Under the pieces are notes generated by a model. The model saw nothing but the letters and a program-made list of their open reading frames with translations, was not told the origin of the DNA and did no database searches. Of a DNA stretch of 64,000 nucleotides, positions 62,819 to 64,000 are shown piece by piece. The first letter of the stretch is position 1. Each line of letters begins with the position of its first letter. A program made the position numbers and the translations under genes. Source of the DNA: Actinobacteria bacterium HGW-Actinobacteria-4 (GTDB lineage Bacteria; Actinomycetota; Actinomycetes; Actinomycetales; Demequinaceae); contig PHEW01000008.1 of NCBI GenBank assembly GCA_002841315.1, positions 60,227 to 124,226 on the forward strand, in the 5' to 3' direction.

Positions 62819-63682
62819 CTAGCGCTCCTTGGTGAGTGTGACGGGCTTTCTCGATAGGCCCACGGCACCGCTGGCCTTACTCGCAGCAACGCGCTGCACC
62901 TCGGTGTCGTCGATCTTGACGTAGGCGGGACGGAGTGCGACTGGCTCAATGTGCAACCCAGCGCGCGCTTCAAGACGGCGCTTCTGGGCGAGATTCAACG
63001 CCTCGACCCCAATCGCGAATGCCATCGGACCGTAGATGAAGCCCTTGCTGATGTGCGCATCAAAGCCCTCGGCGATGAGGAAAGCACCGATCAGTACCAG
63101 GAAGGCGAGCGCGAGCATCTTGACGGTGGGGTGCTTGTTCACGAATGCAAAGATGTACTTGGCGGAGAACAGCAGGATGCCAAACGACGCCACCACGGCG
63201 ATGATGATCACCAGCAGGCTGTCGACCATCCCCACGGCAGTGATGACCGAATCGAACGAGAACACGATGTCGAGCAGCAGAATCTGGATCAGAACTGCGC
63301 CGAACGTCGCCGCTTTGATCCCTGCCGCCGAGTGGCCTTCAGTGCCCTCGAGCTTCTCGTGGATCTCAGTCACGGCCTTGTAAACCAGGAACAAGCCACC
63401 GAAGATCAAGACCAAGTCGCGACCAGAAAACCCCGCGCCAAACGCTCTGAAGAGATCATTGGTGAGCCCGATCAGCCAGGTCGCGCCAAACAACAGCCCG
63501 ATCCGCATCACCATCGCGAGGGTGAGTCCCAGATTGCGGGCCTTTGCCTGCTGACTCTCGGGCAGCTTGCTCGCGAGGATTGAGATGAAGATGACGTTGT
63601 CGACGCCCAACACAATCTCCAGCACGAATAGGGTGAAGAAGGCGACGAGCAGGTCCGGGGTGAAGTCGAGCGCGAGTTCCAT
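62819..63682 (-). CDS. TerC-family integral membrane protein
   Basis: 287 aa from ATG 63682; ATG 63691 three codons earlier is an equal choice and neither has a strong ribosome site. About seven helices with the TerC acidic motifs: FVLEIVLGVDNVIFISILASKLP and LLLDIVFSFDSVITAVGM, which line a metal route. Family members protect against manganese or tellurite stress and in some bacteria metallate exported proteins. The last 45 residues are cytoplasmic. Confidence 0.92.
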   Translation of the reverse strand: MELALDFTPDLLVAFFTLFVLEIVLGVDNVIFISILASKLPESQQAKARNLGLTLAMVMRIGLLFGATWLIGLTNDLFRAFGAGFSGRDLVLIFGGLFLVYKAVTEIHEKLEGTEGHSAAGIKAATFGAVLIQILLLDIVFSFDSVITAVGMVDSLLVIIIAVVASFGILLFSAKYIFAFVNKHPTVKMLALAFLVLIGAFLIAEGFDAHISKGFIYGPMAFAIGVEALNLAQKRRLEARAGLHIEPVALRPAYVKIDDTEVQRVAASKASGAVGLSRKPVTLTKER

Positions 63683-63691
63683 GACGATCAT

Positions 63692-63838
63692 CGTAGTTAC
63701 CGCGACCGCATTTGGGCCCGACACGAGCATTCGACATCCGCGGAGGTTTCCGGCCCCGCCGTTAGGGAGAGCCGGCACTATGGGCCGAGGGCGTCGACGT
63801 GTGCCGTCAGCACTGGGAGACAGCCCCCATACAGAAAA
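63692..63838. promoter_or_regulatory. terC-like gene upstream region
   Basis: 147 bp between the TerC gene and a leftward terminator. The leftward promoter for the TerC gene should be here. I see no gene; CCGCGG and a few short repeats only. Confidence 0.35.
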
Positions 63839-63858
63839 GCCCCCTCCGCGGAGGGGGC
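63832..63858 (-). terminator. Intrinsic terminator for leftward transcription
   Basis: GCCCCCTCCGCGGAGGGGGC (63839-63858) is a perfect 20-bp palindrome. On the minus strand it is followed by TTTTCTGT, the standard stem plus T-run. It would stop transcripts arriving from the right and insulate the TerC gene. The gene it served lies outside the window or was displaced by the insertion sequence. Confidence 0.8.
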
Positions 63859-63912
63859 CTCACTGGCGGCGATATCACGAGACATCGCAATTCGTAGCGG
63901 GGACAGTGTCTG

Positions 63913-63950
63913 GTCTCAGGACATAGGCAACTGATGTCTCAAGACATAGG
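63913..63950 (+). repeat. Two 15-bp direct repeats (14/15 identical)
   Basis: Copies at 63913-63927 and 63936-63950, 23 bp apart start to start, each with an internal GAC/GTC dyad. Likely transposase binding sites in an IS end. Confidence 0.75.
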
Positions 63951-63976
63951 AAACTCTGGTCCGTCAGGGTGCTGTC

Positions 63977-64000
63977 ATGTCGAGAGCACGGTTAGTGATC
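63977..64000 (+). CDS. Partial transposase, first eight codons (runs off the right edge)
   Basis: ATG TCG AGA GCA CGG TTA GTG ATC encodes MSRARLVI. Transposases of the IS481 family commonly begin MSKARLVI or similar. The preceding repeats support this. Only eight codons are visible, so the call rests on pattern memory. Confidence 0.45.

Larger units (their letters stand above)
63859..64000 (+). mobile_element. Probable left end of an IS481-family insertion sequence
   Basis: Contains two near-identical 15-bp repeats, GTCTCAGGACATAGG (63913-63927) and GTCTCAAGACATAGG (63936-63950), with palindromic TGTCTCAAGACA in the second. They precede a frame starting MSRARLVI, which resembles the start of IS481-type transposases. 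Repeated TGTCTC/GACA motifs next to the transposase start are familiar from actinobacterial IS481 elements. The exact outer end lies between 63859 and 63912 but cannot be fixed. Confidence 0.5.

Noticed and set aside
1..64000. CRISPR arrays, tRNA and rRNA genes, prophage
   Set aside because: No regularly spaced repeats, cloverleaf-like or rRNA-like sequence, integrase or structural phage gene was seen on either strand.

Overview
The window is a high-GC, densely coded actinobacterial chromosome segment with little intergenic space and many ATGA/GTGA start-stop overlaps. The order mtrA-mtrB-lpqB-comF-hpf-(EamA)-secA, the whiB1/pdtaS pair, two WhiB proteins, manB next to a DUF3499 gene, tandem LytR-CpsA-Psr proteins and a MoxR/DUF58 cluster are typical of Actinomycetota. 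They fit a Micrococcales-type organism (Cellulomonas/Demequina-like). The genus cannot be fixed by reading alone.

Layout. (1) 1-2.2 kb: a leftward accessory-looking operon of four genes, the last one cut by the window edge, including an RNA 2'-phosphotransferase (KptA/Tpt1) between membrane proteins of unknown function. It is separated from hisN by a striking 14-bp inverted repeat. (2) 2.4-8 kb: hisN, a DUF6912-like gene, a CpaE/MinD-like ATPase with a SAF-domain partner, a small excisionase-type DNA-binding protein, and LysM and Rv3235-type proteins. (3) 8-17.6 kb, all leftward: secA, an EamA transporter, hpf, a comF-like gene, lpqB, mtrB, mtrA (protein export, ribosome hibernation, cell-wall two-component control). 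(4) 17.7-24.8 kb: a rightward membrane/MoxR/DUF58 cluster with SpoIIM (leftward) and RDD proteins. (5) 24.8-28.5 kb, leftward: ahcY, manB, an unknown 122-aa gene, DUF3499. (6) 28.6-37.5 kb, envelope glycan block: inactive zincin, DUF5719 protein, a 1050-aa glycosyltransferase/membrane fusion, whiB (WhiB2/WhmD type), an ExoA-like glycosyltransferase, and two tandem LCP ligases. (7) 37.5-41.6 kb: purE, purK, gtrA-like gene, a sensor kinase/response regulator pair. (8) 41.7-47.6 kb: a 709-aa GT-C-like membrane protein, a membrane-anchored GH5 mannanase-like enzyme with an Ig-like tail, and an FHA protein fused to a degenerate FtsK/EccC-like ATPase domain. (9) 47.6-50.5 kb: small membrane protein, whiB1, pdtaS, DUF2505 protein. 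(10) 50.6-59 kb: a four-gene ABC operon with two very large FtsX-type permeases and two ATPases, the first fused to an AbrB-like segment. (11) 59-63.7 kb: DUF427, APC permease, a YtrA-type GntR/ABC/permease operon and TerC. (12) 63.8-64 kb: an intrinsic terminator and what looks like the left end of an IS481-family insertion sequence whose transposase begins eight codons before the window ends.

Taken together, most of the window supports envelope building and surveillance: MtrAB-LpqB sensing, SecA export, LCP ligation, glycosyltransferases, mannose activation by ManB and FtsX-type ABC transport. Parts most likely to be accessory are the KptA operon, the 122-aa gene at 27.8 kb, the mannanase/pseudo-FtsK segment and the right-hand IS. 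No tRNA, rRNA or CRISPR array was seen. All family calls were made by reading motifs; no database was searched.
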